DNA of 64,000 nucleotides from Burkholderia singularis. GTDB taxonomy: Bacteria > Pseudomonadota > Gammaproteobacteria > Burkholderiales > Burkholderiaceae. Below are positions 30,604 to 38,426 of the stretch, in pieces. The position numbers and the translations under genes are program-made. The first letter of the stretch is position 1. Each line of letters opens with the position of its first letter. Location of the stretch: positions 16,535 to 80,534 of the forward strand of contig NZ_FXAN01000035.1 of assembly GCF_900176645.1 (NCBI RefSeq), read 5' to 3'. The notes beneath the pieces are model-generated. The model saw only the letters and a program-made list of their open reading frames with translations, had not been told where the DNA came from and did no database searches.

Positions 30604-30963
30604 TCAGTGCCGCCAGCCGTTATGCCTGCCGTTGTCCCAATGACCTCGATCCCAGCCGGGGCCGCGGCCGTGATGGCGATACCACTCGTCGCGCCCCCAG
30701 TAGCGGCGGCCATCCCAGTAACGGTCGCCGTGCCAGCCGATCGTGATCACAGGTGCCGGCGCGTACACGGGAGCCGGCATATAGACCGGCGCAGGCTGGT
30801 AGACCACGGGCGGCGGAGGCGGCGCATAAACCGGCGCAGGCGCAACATAAACCGGCGCGGGCACGCCGACATTGATGCCAACGTTCACGCCGGCCAAGAC
30901 GATGCCGGACGCGAACAGCGCAGTAAAACCGATGGCTAGCGACGCAGCGCGCAGGATTTTCAT
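30604..30963 (-). CDS. Secreted proline-rich small protein with PAPVY repeats
   Basis: 119 aa. Signal peptide residues 1-24 (ASLAIGFTALFASGIVLA). The mature part has a V/G-rich start (GVNVGINVGVP), five PAPVY-like repeats around residues 35-70, and a basic/aromatic C-terminus rich in His, Trp, Arg and Gly (YYWGRDEWYRHHGRG-like). Similar 'YXWD-H' tails are frequent in Burkholderia periplasmic or outer-membrane proteins of unknown role. Function unknown. Start codon ATG 30963 preceded by GAGGAG. Confidence 0.8.
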   Translation of the reverse strand: MKILRAASLAIGFTALFASGIVLAGVNVGINVGVPAPVYVAPAPVYAPPPPPVVYQPAPVYMPAPVYAPAPVITIGWHGDRYWDGRRYWGRDEWYRHHGRGPGWDRGHWDNGRHNGWRH

Positions 30964-31173
30964 GGACTCCTCTTCGGGTTGGTTCGTTTAAATCGACTAT
31001 AGCCGCAAGCGTCCACCCCGCATATTTCCACTTTGTAAGAACTGATGCGCCGCGTCGCAATGTGAACGAATCGCTAACTATTCGTAACATTCGGCATCGG
31101 TGAAGCGCACCGCCGAGCGTCCTCAAACGGGCCGGCACGCCCGCCCGGGCAGCCTGGGGCGCGACGGCAGCGG

Positions 31174-32517
31174 CTATTCGCGATTGCGCTCGCCGGCGGT
31201 ATTCCGGCAGGCGATTGGCGGCAACTTCATATCGGCCCATTCGCTCAATTTCCGGGCACCTGCGTCCACCGGCTCTTCAATCGCAAAACCGGCTCCGTTC
31301 GCAAGACTTCTGACCGGCAACGCAGCGATCTTCCCGGCGGCGTCTGCCAACCCCGACTGTCCGCCTACCGCCTCGATTCTGCTCTTGACCAGGGCTCTCA
31401 CGATCGATGCCGCCACCGGGCCAGCCACGCCCAGCGCACTTTCCGCCAATTTTCCGGGCGATATCAGTTTTGCCAGCATGACACGATAAAAACGAATCGA
31501 ATCCACCGGCAGCATCGCGATTTTCCTTGCAATATCGGCAGTCAGATCACCCGCGCTGACTTGCTTCAATTTGTCATATTCCCCTTCCCAGTCGCTGCGC
31601 CCAAGCAACCATAAAGGGCCAAAACGTCTGGCGGAATACTCGATATAGTAGTAAAGAAAATCCTGCAACATACCCAACGGGATGCGCACTCCGTTTGCCA
31701 CGGATTTTTCGATGATGGACCTAAACGGTATCACCACCAATGCGTTTCTCACGGTTGCAGTTTGCCCCAGCATAAATTTTTGCCATGCTTTATTTATTAT
31801 ATTCGGCGACATGGCTTCCATAACCTGCCTCACCGGCTCGACCAGCTTATTTCGATTCGGTGCCAAATAATATCGATCGCCATCGTCGAACGGAACGAGA
31901 CCAAGCGACAGAAGCTGTCCGCCGCCCACATCGGAGGCTTGCTCGATGCCGGCAAAAGTCGCGGCCACCTTGGCCGTTTCACTCAGTTCGATCCTGATGC
32001 TATCCGTTTTCTTGAAATGCTCGGGAATCGGATTTTTAAATATGTCCGCCACCATGCCCGGAATGGACTTCACCCCGCCGCCCGCCGTGGCGGCCAAATA
32101 ATCCAATCGCTTGGCTTTCCGAAGCACGGCCCTCATTGTTTCGCACGTTTCTCCTTTTGCCGCAAGCCTGCTGCATACCTGTGCGTAATGTGGCTCGCAC
32201 CCGCTGAATTTTTCCGCGTCCAGCCTTGTCATCAGCGACCTCAGATACGAGAACATCGCCTCGGATTCCGGTATGTCGACTGCGTATGAAAAAAATGCCG
32301 CCGCCGGCACGGACGCGTCCGCGTGTGATCTCGGCACGATACCCGCGAGCCCCTCCAACATCGAACCGGCTTGCGGACGGCACACAATCGGCTTGCCGAC
32401 GGATATCGACAGCACCCCGCTGGTGTGGGATGTATACGGCTCATCCGGAATATGAATTACAGTTGAATTTTTATTTTCGAACGAGTGATCAATCAGTACT
32501 GACGTATTTTTTTTCAT
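31174..32517 (-). CDS. Unassigned 447-aa protein at the edge of the T6SS island
   Basis: I do not recognise a family. No signal peptide and no strong membrane segment. The C-terminal third has two similar short motifs: LTADIARKIAMLPVDSIRF and LADAAGKIAALPVRSLANG, which suggests an internal repeat of about 80 residues. Codon use and GC are poorer than in core genes (AT-rich 5' end, MKKNTSVLIDHSFENKN). No Shine-Dalgarno precedes ATG 32517. Instead the stop of a short upstream ORF overlaps it as ATGA, so translation may be coupled. Placed 4.6 kb from the T6SS cassette; it could be an effector, a surface protein, or unrelated. Confidence 0.7.
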   Translation of the reverse strand: MKKNTSVLIDHSFENKNSTVIHIPDEPYTSHTSGVLSISVGKPIVCRPQAGSMLEGLAGIVPRSHADASVPAAAFFSYAVDIPESEAMFSYLRSLMTRLDAEKFSGCEPHYAQVCSRLAAKGETCETMRAVLRKAKRLDYLAATAGGGVKSIPGMVADIFKNPIPEHFKKTDSIRIELSETAKVAATFAGIEQASDVGGGQLLSLGLVPFDDGDRYYLAPNRNKLVEPVRQVMEAMSPNIINKAWQKFMLGQTATVRNALVVIPFRSIIEKSVANGVRIPLGMLQDFLYYYIEYSARRFGPLWLLGRSDWEGEYDKLKQVSAGDLTADIARKIAMLPVDSIRFYRVMLAKLISPGKLAESALGVAGPVAASIVRALVKSRIEAVGGQSGLADAAGKIAALPVRSLANGAGFAIEEPVDAGARKLSEWADMKLPPIACRNTAGERNRE

Positions 32518-32642
32518 GAAATTTTATAAATTACAGATCCAGAATCCAGCGCCCCATCCAAGATATGGCCACATGGAATACCGAATGCATCGCCGATCAA
32601 TACTCGATCCGCCGCCTCTCTCGTTAACGGCGAACATGCCAT
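32514..32642 (-). CDS. Possible short ORF coupled to the 447-aa gene
   Basis: 42 codons from ATG 32642 (or 72 from ATG 32732), ending in TGA that overlaps the next start. The C-terminal half reads GDAFGIPCGHILDGALDSG, which loosely recalls the GD...CG..i..G pattern of PAAR-type repeats, but the match is too short to call. No clear ribosome site. It could equally be the tail of a truncated gene. Confidence 0.25.
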   Translation of the reverse strand: MACSPLTREAADRVLIGDAFGIPCGHILDGALDSGSVIYKIS

Positions 32643-33535
32643 CCGTATCGTCTCGGGAGTTTTATGAAATATATGAATGCGATAAAGAAAAGCGCACCCA
32701 CCACTTTTCCAACAAAGCCTTGCGGCCTTCATACACTATCTACGCAGGCGAATCCTGTCATTCGCTCCTCACGAAACCGCTTCAATTTCCCCGAAAGCCA
32801 TGCAGCCGCTCACGAATTATCGGCAATCGCCCTTCATTCACGCTTCGCGCACGCTCTTTTCCGCCTATCTATCGAGTCGATTTCCTTTTCAGTTAAAAGA
32901 ATCGACTATCCGGCATGCCCGGGCCAATAACGGCGATCGCGACGCGCGCTCGATGTCCGATATGGCATGCCGCCGTCCTCATTGGCCCCGTTCGCATACC
33001 CGCCAGCCCAAGCTCGTGCGGCTCACTTTTCTATCTCTTTAATGTTTTTGGTTTTTACGTTGAAAAGTAGTGCCGGAATCCGCGTGCGGAATAATTCGGC
33101 ACCAGGACTGAATCGATCATGAGTCATCGTACCGACGAGTTAACCTGGCTGTGCGGCGCAGCCATCACATAGGTGATCGTCAGTCACGCGGAACATAAGA
33201 CGGCGAGCGGTTATCGCGGCTGGTTCGCTGCGCTGCGCAGATTCGCGACGGCCGCCTCGGCATGCCCGCTTTTTTTCGTGCTGAGCGGCTTTCCGATTAC
33301 CGGCCTGTCGCGACGCGAATAGCAGCGCGCCGACCAATCGATTGACCGGCCCTTTATTTGACGCGCATGCCGCGCATCCGGCCGGCATTGCATGCGTATA
33401 TCGGCGTCGCGAGCATCCTCGTCGCCATCGGCAACCCGACATCCGTCACCGACAGCTACTCTATGCCGCCGGCCCGACGGATAACGCCGCCGACCTCCCT
33501 GCCCATGAAGCCGCGCGGCCCCTTCCCGTTTCTCG
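32643..33535. other. Lower-GC spacer with gene relics
   Basis: About 0.9 kb with visibly lower GC than the core genome on its left side (32,643-33,060). Apart from an acyltransferase-like relic at 33,209-33,322 I see no gene. Open frames here lack ribosome sites and family features. Confidence 0.5.
33209..33322 (+). pseudogene. Relic of an acyltransferase-3 (OafA/YrhL-like) gene
   Basis: One frame reads GYRGWFAALRR, then LFFVLSGFPITGL, then a stop at 33320. FFVLSGFLITGLL is the hallmark second membrane segment of the acyltransferase-3 family, which acetylates surface sugars. No start, no downstream domain and a premature stop: a fragment only. Confidence 0.4.
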
Positions 33536-34291
33536 TTATTGCGGCAAACGTTCGAAGAAGCGATGCGCGAGTTCGACGATCCGATCCTTGTCGTTGTCGA
33601 GCGTCGCGACGTGATACGAGTTTTCCAGCCATATCAATGTTTTGTCGTCGCTGCCGATGCCGTCGACGATCACGTTGCCGTTGTCGGGCGGCACGACATG
33701 ATCCTCCGTCGATTGCAGCACCAATGCGGGACATTTGATTTCCGGCAACAGATCGCGTGCGACCGACATCAACCCATAGATCTCGGCCAGCGTCGACGTC
33801 GGGATCTCGTCGTAGGCGAGTTCGGTCACGCCCTCGGCCTTGATGTCCGCACCGATGCTGTCGAAAAAGCGTGGCGCCGACCGGTCGTAGGCTTTCGCGG
33901 CCAGCGAGGGCGCGCCGAAATACACGCATGCATTGATCGGCACGATCGCCGCGATGTCCGGATGGCGCGCAGCCGACAGCAAGGTCAGACACCCGCCCAT
34001 CGATAGCCCCATCATGAAGATCCGCGCGCACCGTTGCCGCAGCGTACCGAGCGCTTCGTCGATACTGTCGACCCAGTCCTGCGCGCGCGTGCGGTCCATC
34101 TCTTGTGGACTCACGCCGTGGCCCGCAAGCCGAGGGCCGAGCACGGTATAACCACCGATTCGATGCAACTGCTCGGCGACATACCGCACGCTCTGCGTCG
34201 AGCCGGTGTAGCCGTGCGAAATCAGAATGCCGGTGGAGCTGCCTTCGAGCAGAAACGGCTCGGCGCCGTCAAGAACGGAGTGGGAAGTCAT
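33536..34291 (-). CDS. Alpha/beta-hydrolase, Est30-like carboxylesterase
   Basis: 251 aa, the length of the Geobacillus Est30/monoacylglycerol-lipase group. Oxyanion region ISHGYTGSTQSVRY, nucleophile Ser97 in GLSMGG, Asp197 in STEDHVV and His227 in SYHVATLD give a complete triad with family spacing. No signal peptide, so cytoplasmic. Hydrolyses short- or medium-chain esters. ATG 34291 chosen because the fold starts right after it. It precedes the spacer relics; the LysR gene upstream (34693-35640) is on the same strand 401 nt away. Confidence 0.88.
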   Translation of the reverse strand: MTSHSVLDGAEPFLLEGSSTGILISHGYTGSTQSVRYVAEQLHRIGGYTVLGPRLAGHGVSPQEMDRTRAQDWVDSIDEALGTLRQRCARIFMMGLSMGGCLTLLSAARHPDIAAIVPINACVYFGAPSLAAKAYDRSAPRFFDSIGADIKAEGVTELAYDEIPTSTLAEIYGLMSVARDLLPEIKCPALVLQSTEDHVVPPDNGNVIVDGIGSDDKTLIWLENSYHVATLDNDKDRIVELAHRFFERLPQ

Positions 34292-34692
34292 CAGATCGGC
34301 CTCGCGTTGGTTTGATCGAACGAAACCGGCGCCGTTGCATTGGACATCGGATGCCGTCAAGCGCCGCACATTCGAATTGCGTCATGATATTTTCGAATTC
34401 GCGCTCATTATTGTTCATACAATTTCGTTTTCGGGCCTATCGTAAACCCTTACTCCAGACAAAGGGCGCGTTGTACCGGCGTCTCCCCGTCCGGCAACCC
34501 TCCACTATTTCGTGCCGATGTGATCAAGACATGCGCCAAGTGCCAGCAGGGTCTTCATCAGATTGCACCACCCCAAACCCAGCATGCGCGCATCTGCATG
34601 CCGCGTGACTCGGACCGAAATATCGGCCGTTTGCTTGCCGCGTCGCAACCAAATTTTTGTAGAGTCGGCGCCCCCCCCCGGCATGCGGTGCG
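34292..34692. other. 401-nt spacer between esterase and LysR genes
   Basis: No ORF. Holds a perfect small inverted repeat ATTGT-tcat-ACAAT (34410-34423) in an AT-rich patch upstream of the esterase, a possible operator, and a run of nine C at 34672-34680. Confidence 0.4.
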
Positions 34693-35640
34693 CTAGAAAC
34701 GCGCCATGAGCGGATGCTTTGTCATCTCGGATTCCAGCGCATCGATGAACGTGCGCTCAGCTTGATTCATCCGGCGCTCAGGATTCCATATCAAAAAAAT
34801 ATCGATATCGGCCACCCCCTCCTCCGGAGGCAGCGGCCAAAGCCTGCGCTGCGCCACGTCGCCCTGCACGACATGCGCCGGCAAACACCCGATCCCGTAC
34901 CCGGCAACAATCAAACGCCGTATTTCATCCACGCTTGCGGAGCTCGCCACGATTTCGCCTAACCACCCTCGCTCTTCACGAAACGCCGCGAGCGACGACA
35001 AGGCTCCGCCGATCCGATCGCTGTGGAAAGCAACAAAGCGCTCGTCGCGCAGATCGTCGATCGTCAGATTCGATTGCCCAAACAATCGATGACTCGGGCC
35101 GCAATACATTGTGTAGTGCTGGCGCAGAAAGCAGCGATATTCGAGCTTGCCGGCCGGTTTGCGGCAAAGCGCGAACCCGCATGTGGCGACTTTTTGCTCC
35201 AACGCCGCCAAGATGTCCGCCGATGCGGCGACATCGATACTGATCCTCACCTTCGGATAGATTTGATGAAAGTCCCGCAGAAACCGATCGTAGACGGACG
35301 ACTCCAGCCGGCTCACGCATAGCAGGCGTATCGAACCCGCAATCTCGTCGTCCTGATTTTCGAGTACCGTATCGAGTCTCGACATATGGCCGTAAATCTC
35401 GGTTGAGATCTGATAAATCTCTCGCCCCGCTCCAGTCGGCTCGAACCGCGCGCCGCCACGTTGGACCAGCGTGCGCCCGACCGTGTCCTCGAGCCGCTTG
35501 AGCGCGGCGCTGACGGCCGACTGCGTCAGATGCAGCCGCGCCGCCGCACGACTGATGCTTTTCTCCTGCATGATGACCTGGTAAGTCCGCAAGAGATTCC
35601 AGTCGATGCGATCCATCAGGAAGGGGGCAACATTCGGCAC
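34693..35640 (-). CDS. LysR-type transcriptional regulator
   Basis: 315 aa from a GTG start at 35640. That start has a GGAGG 8 nt upstream (35649-35653), whereas the ATG at 35616 (MDRIDWNLLRTYQ) has none; either may be used. Helix-turn-helix: QEKSISRAAARLHLTQSAVSAALKRLE. Effector domain from about residue 95 (GSIRLLCVSRLESSVYDRFL). It has unusual extra cysteines (CGFALCRKPAG, RCFLRQH). Target unknown; the esterase gene downstream on the same strand is a candidate. Confidence 0.88.
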   Translation of the reverse strand: MPNVAPFLMDRIDWNLLRTYQVIMQEKSISRAAARLHLTQSAVSAALKRLEDTVGRTLVQRGGARFEPTGAGREIYQISTEIYGHMSRLDTVLENQDDEIAGSIRLLCVSRLESSVYDRFLRDFHQIYPKVRISIDVAASADILAALEQKVATCGFALCRKPAGKLEYRCFLRQHYTMYCGPSHRLFGQSNLTIDDLRDERFVAFHSDRIGGALSSLAAFREERGWLGEIVASSASVDEIRRLIVAGYGIGCLPAHVVQGDVAQRRLWPLPPEEGVADIDIFLIWNPERRMNQAERTFIDALESEMTKHPLMARF

Positions 35641-37154
35641 CTGAATTACCTCCGGAGAGATGCTCCTCGGAATCCGCAATCGATTGGAAAAGCGCGCATT
35701 CTTAAAAAGATACATCCGCCATTTCAGCGTGCGGCGGCACGTCCGGCCTCGGCTTTCCCGCGCCGTTTTTGACGCCCGGCCCAAGGGCAGGTTATCGCAC
35801 CGCCATTGCGATTCGCGCGCGCTTCGAAACCGGGCAGCGTCGCGCATCGTCAAGCCGGTTTCGCAGAATAAAAAGCGCGATCGTGACACCGATCGCGGAA
35901 GCCGTTTGCTTGGAGGCAGAGGCAAGCCAACGGCAAAAAATTAAAGGATGCCTAATCAAAATCCGTCTCGATAAAGTGCTGAGCGCCCAATCCTCCGGCA
36001 TCGATATCGGTGCGAAATCATCGAAAAAAGCCGTGCGCGCCTGCGCACGGCAAACCCATCCGTACTCGACCGACACGATTTGCCGGATGGAACACCAGAG
36101 TGGGGCCTGGTGAAAAAAACAGACATGGAATTGCATGTGGCCGAAACCCGATCACCACAGCGTCCATCCCGGCACGGGGAAGGCATCGGGCCTCGCATAA
36201 TTCGAGCACTCGGAATGCATCCTCGAGACAAAGAGGGAGGACACCCATCCGTGAAATTTTTGAAACCGGAACCGGATCAACTCGGTCATGCTGCTCGTTC
36301 GAAACTTCACCACGCGATTCCGACTGATTTCGCCGGCACTGTCACGCAGACGGCCGCTGTCCGTGCGCAGCCACATCCATATCCGGCCAAGAGCAAGTCG
36401 TTTCATTCGTCGATTGGACACGCAGGTGGCTCGAATTGGCGAGCGAGAATTGGAATAATGGATGAACGGTCAACCGGACCGGAAACAATTACCCTGGCCC
36501 GATCATTAAAAATTCAAAGAAATCCAATCAAAACAGGAAACTCGAATCAATCAGATGCAGATTTGTTTTGCATTCGTCACATGGGTGCCAAGCAAATCAA
36601 AACATTCTTATATTTATCAACAATGACGCGCAACCGTCAAACAATTAATATTGAATTTAAATATTCACGGCATCGATATTCAAACTGAACGCGCCCTCGA
36701 TATTTTCCGCCAATAAACTATCACCTTAAACACGAGCCATCATGTACCCGAGCGGCCGGCGGATTGGATCGACGGCAAATATTTCCGGCCCGATTCCGAC
36801 CGAATGATCATTCAATCAAACGTCCACATACCGCCTCGGAGTCTGCGCTCTGCATCCGTCGCGCCAATAAAAACGGTTATTGCGATGCGCGTGTCACCGG
36901 CACCGTCTCGAACCCATCGCGGTTACAGTGTCGTCGCGTCTGGCCATGGCTATTCTCGCCGCGCGGTTGAAGCAACAAACCGCTCGGCAATCAATTGCGC
37001 CATTGAACCGGATGCAATCATCGGGCATCGGCCGGCATTCGCGAATGTCATATATTTCATGACCGTCACGAACACCGGCCGACATCCCGCGCACGGTGGG
37101 CGGCGCCGGCACAGACGCTCATCAACCTGCCCCGGCTCCCGATCCCTGCCCTGA
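35641..37154. other. 1.5-kb spacer before the T6SS cassette, partly low GC
   Basis: No gene I can support. Positions about 36,430-36,740 are AT-rich. The only structured element is a minus-strand terminator at 36024-36051. The longest open frame (plus strand, 36,080-36,688) has no ribosome site, no codon bias and no family features. Confidence 0.5.
36024..36051 (-). terminator. Minus-strand rho-independent terminator
   Basis: Perfect 9-bp stem GCCGTGCGC / GCGCACGGC with a 4-nt loop; on the minus strand it is followed by TTTTTT. It would stop transcripts coming from the T6SS side, about 1.1 kb after the last accessory gene. Confidence 0.8.
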
Positions 37155-37604
37155 TCAAGGCTTGCGAGGCGCGAGGCCCATATAAGTCACCCGCTTGGGA
37201 TCGCTTTTGTCGACGACAACCCGAACCCGTTCGCCCGCACGCGGCATATTCCCGAGATCGACGTATTGCCTGATGGTGACCTCTCTTTGTCCGCCGCGGT
37301 CGTCGACGCGCAAGACGATACGCATCAGCGGCACCTGGTTGAGCGTCACGCCGGTCTGCGAAATTTCCACGACTTCGGCATCGGTGGAATATCCGTCCTT
37401 GATCGCGGTATCCGCATGCGCGGCCGAGATGATTTTGGGCAATCCGAATGCCATCCCGACGATCAGCGACACCATGACGACCGTGACGATCAAACTCATG
37501 GCCGACACCACCGAAAACGCCATCATCCGCTTGCCTCCCGGCAGCGTTCCGACATGCGCGTCACGCTGCGCTTGCATCCGCGCTTCGTTCATCCGGCTCT
37601 CCAT
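37155..37604 (-). CDS. Small single-pass membrane protein (DUF3592-like)
   Basis: 149 aa. Cytoplasmic N-terminus rich in Arg/Gln, one strong membrane segment at residues about 28-58 (MAFSVVSAMSLIVTVVMVSL onward), then a 90-residue beta-rich domain: DAEVVEISQTGVTLNQVPL, REVTIRQYVDLG, GERVRVVVDKSDPKRVTYMGL. The last part resembles DUF3592-type proteins (turn V-D-K/P-x-D-P-x-R). Last of three small genes after tssM, with a 70-nt gap to the next. Function unknown; could be an accessory or immunity-type membrane protein. Confidence 0.75.
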   Translation of the reverse strand: MESRMNEARMQAQRDAHVGTLPGGKRMMAFSVVSAMSLIVTVVMVSLIVGMAFGLPKIISAAHADTAIKDGYSTDAEVVEISQTGVTLNQVPLMRIVLRVDDRGGQREVTIRQYVDLGNMPRAGERVRVVVDKSDPKRVTYMGLAPRKP

Positions 37605-37674
37605 CTAACGGCACGCGTGCGCGAACGCCGTAATGCGGATAACCCGGACGGCCAGACGAAGGGGCAGAAAATCA

Positions 37675-37926
37675 TTAGGGCTTGGCATCCTGCACCCCCT
37701 TCGTTTCGTTGCTATTGCTGGGCGTGCGCACCGAGTCGACGATCTTGTGCGTCTGCGTTTGCGCCGACTGGATCGCGTCGTTCGTCGCCGAATGCACACC
37801 CTGGCTCACCTGAGACTGCACCGCGTTCGAGACCTGGCTCTTGACCGATTGAAGGATCTGATCGAACTGCGCATATGCGCTCACCGAAACCAAACCGATC
37901 AGGAGTCCAAAAGTTGCTTTCTTCAT
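37675..37926 (-). CDS. Small exported Gln/Ser-rich protein
   Basis: 83 aa. Clear signal peptide (MKKATFGLLIGLVSVSAYA, cut after AYA). The mature 64 residues are helical and Gln/Ser/Val-rich (SVKSQVSNAVQSQVSQGVHS), with an amphipathic, coiled-coil look. Good ribosome site (GGAGG) before ATG 37926. No family recognised. Between a membrane protein and a 119-aa protein at the 3' end of the T6SS cluster. Confidence 0.72.
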   Translation of the reverse strand: MKKATFGLLIGLVSVSAYAQFDQILQSVKSQVSNAVQSQVSQGVHSATNDAIQSAQTQTHKIVDSVRTPSNSNETKGVQDAKP

Positions 37927-38012
37927 GATATCAACCTCCAATTCAAAAAATTGAAACCGTGGTGCCGCCGCGCCGAAACCGTGGGGGCACGCCGGCGCGG
38001 TTCGCTGCCCGC

Positions 38013-38372
38013 TTACTTCGTCGTCCTGAAAGGAGCGAAAAAGTTCGACGGCATTTCCTGCGGAAACCCGACTGCAACGGTGGGACGCAGATCGTTCATG
38101 TTCACGTTGAAGTCGTAAGTCCGCTGCCGCTGCTGAGCATCCTGGTGCGCAGCGACCTGCCGGTCGACGGCCGACTTGATATTCGACATGTGATCGAGCA
38201 TCTTGCCGCCGACCTGCTGAACGTGGCCGATCAGGTTGCTCGCATTGCTCGATGACGCCACCGACATATCCGAGATCGAGCTGATAAACGGCTCGGCCAT
38301 CGAGCTGCTGGCGTTCTGACCATACGCGTGCGAATCGCTGCACGCCGAGAAGATCTCTTTGGGATCAATCAT
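38013..38372 (-). CDS. Unassigned 119-aa protein directly after tssM
   Basis: No signal peptide or membrane segment. Ser/Asn/Met-rich helical N-terminal half (FSACSDSHAYGQNASSSMAE) and a helix rich in Gln and Arg (AVDRQVAAHQDAQQRQRTYDF). An AAAGGAG-type ribosome site precedes ATG 38372. It is 54 nt after the tssM stop, so probably in the T6SS transcript. Size and composition resemble small secreted or structural proteins (loosely RebB-like), but I cannot assign it. Confidence 0.68.
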   Translation of the reverse strand: MIDPKEIFSACSDSHAYGQNASSSMAEPFISSISDMSVASSSNASNLIGHVQQVGGKMLDHMSNIKSAVDRQVAAHQDAQQRQRTYDFNVNMNDLRPTVAVGFPQEMPSNFFAPFRTTK

Positions 38373-38426
38373 CTGCTGCTCCTTTCAAGTTCGCGCCTTG
38401 CGACGCATATCGATGCAACTCGTGCA

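Noticed and set aside
32516..32896. 126-codon plus-strand frame beginning MKFYKLQIQN
   Set aside because: No ribosome site, overlaps the 5' end of the 447-aa gene on the other strand, and has no recognisable features; the region is low-GC spacer.
36080..36688. 202-codon open frame on the plus strand in the spacer before the T6SS cluster
   Set aside because: Starts with TTG (or an internal ATG at 36125) without a ribosome site, codon use shows no third-position bias, the composition changes abruptly along it, and no family feature is visible.
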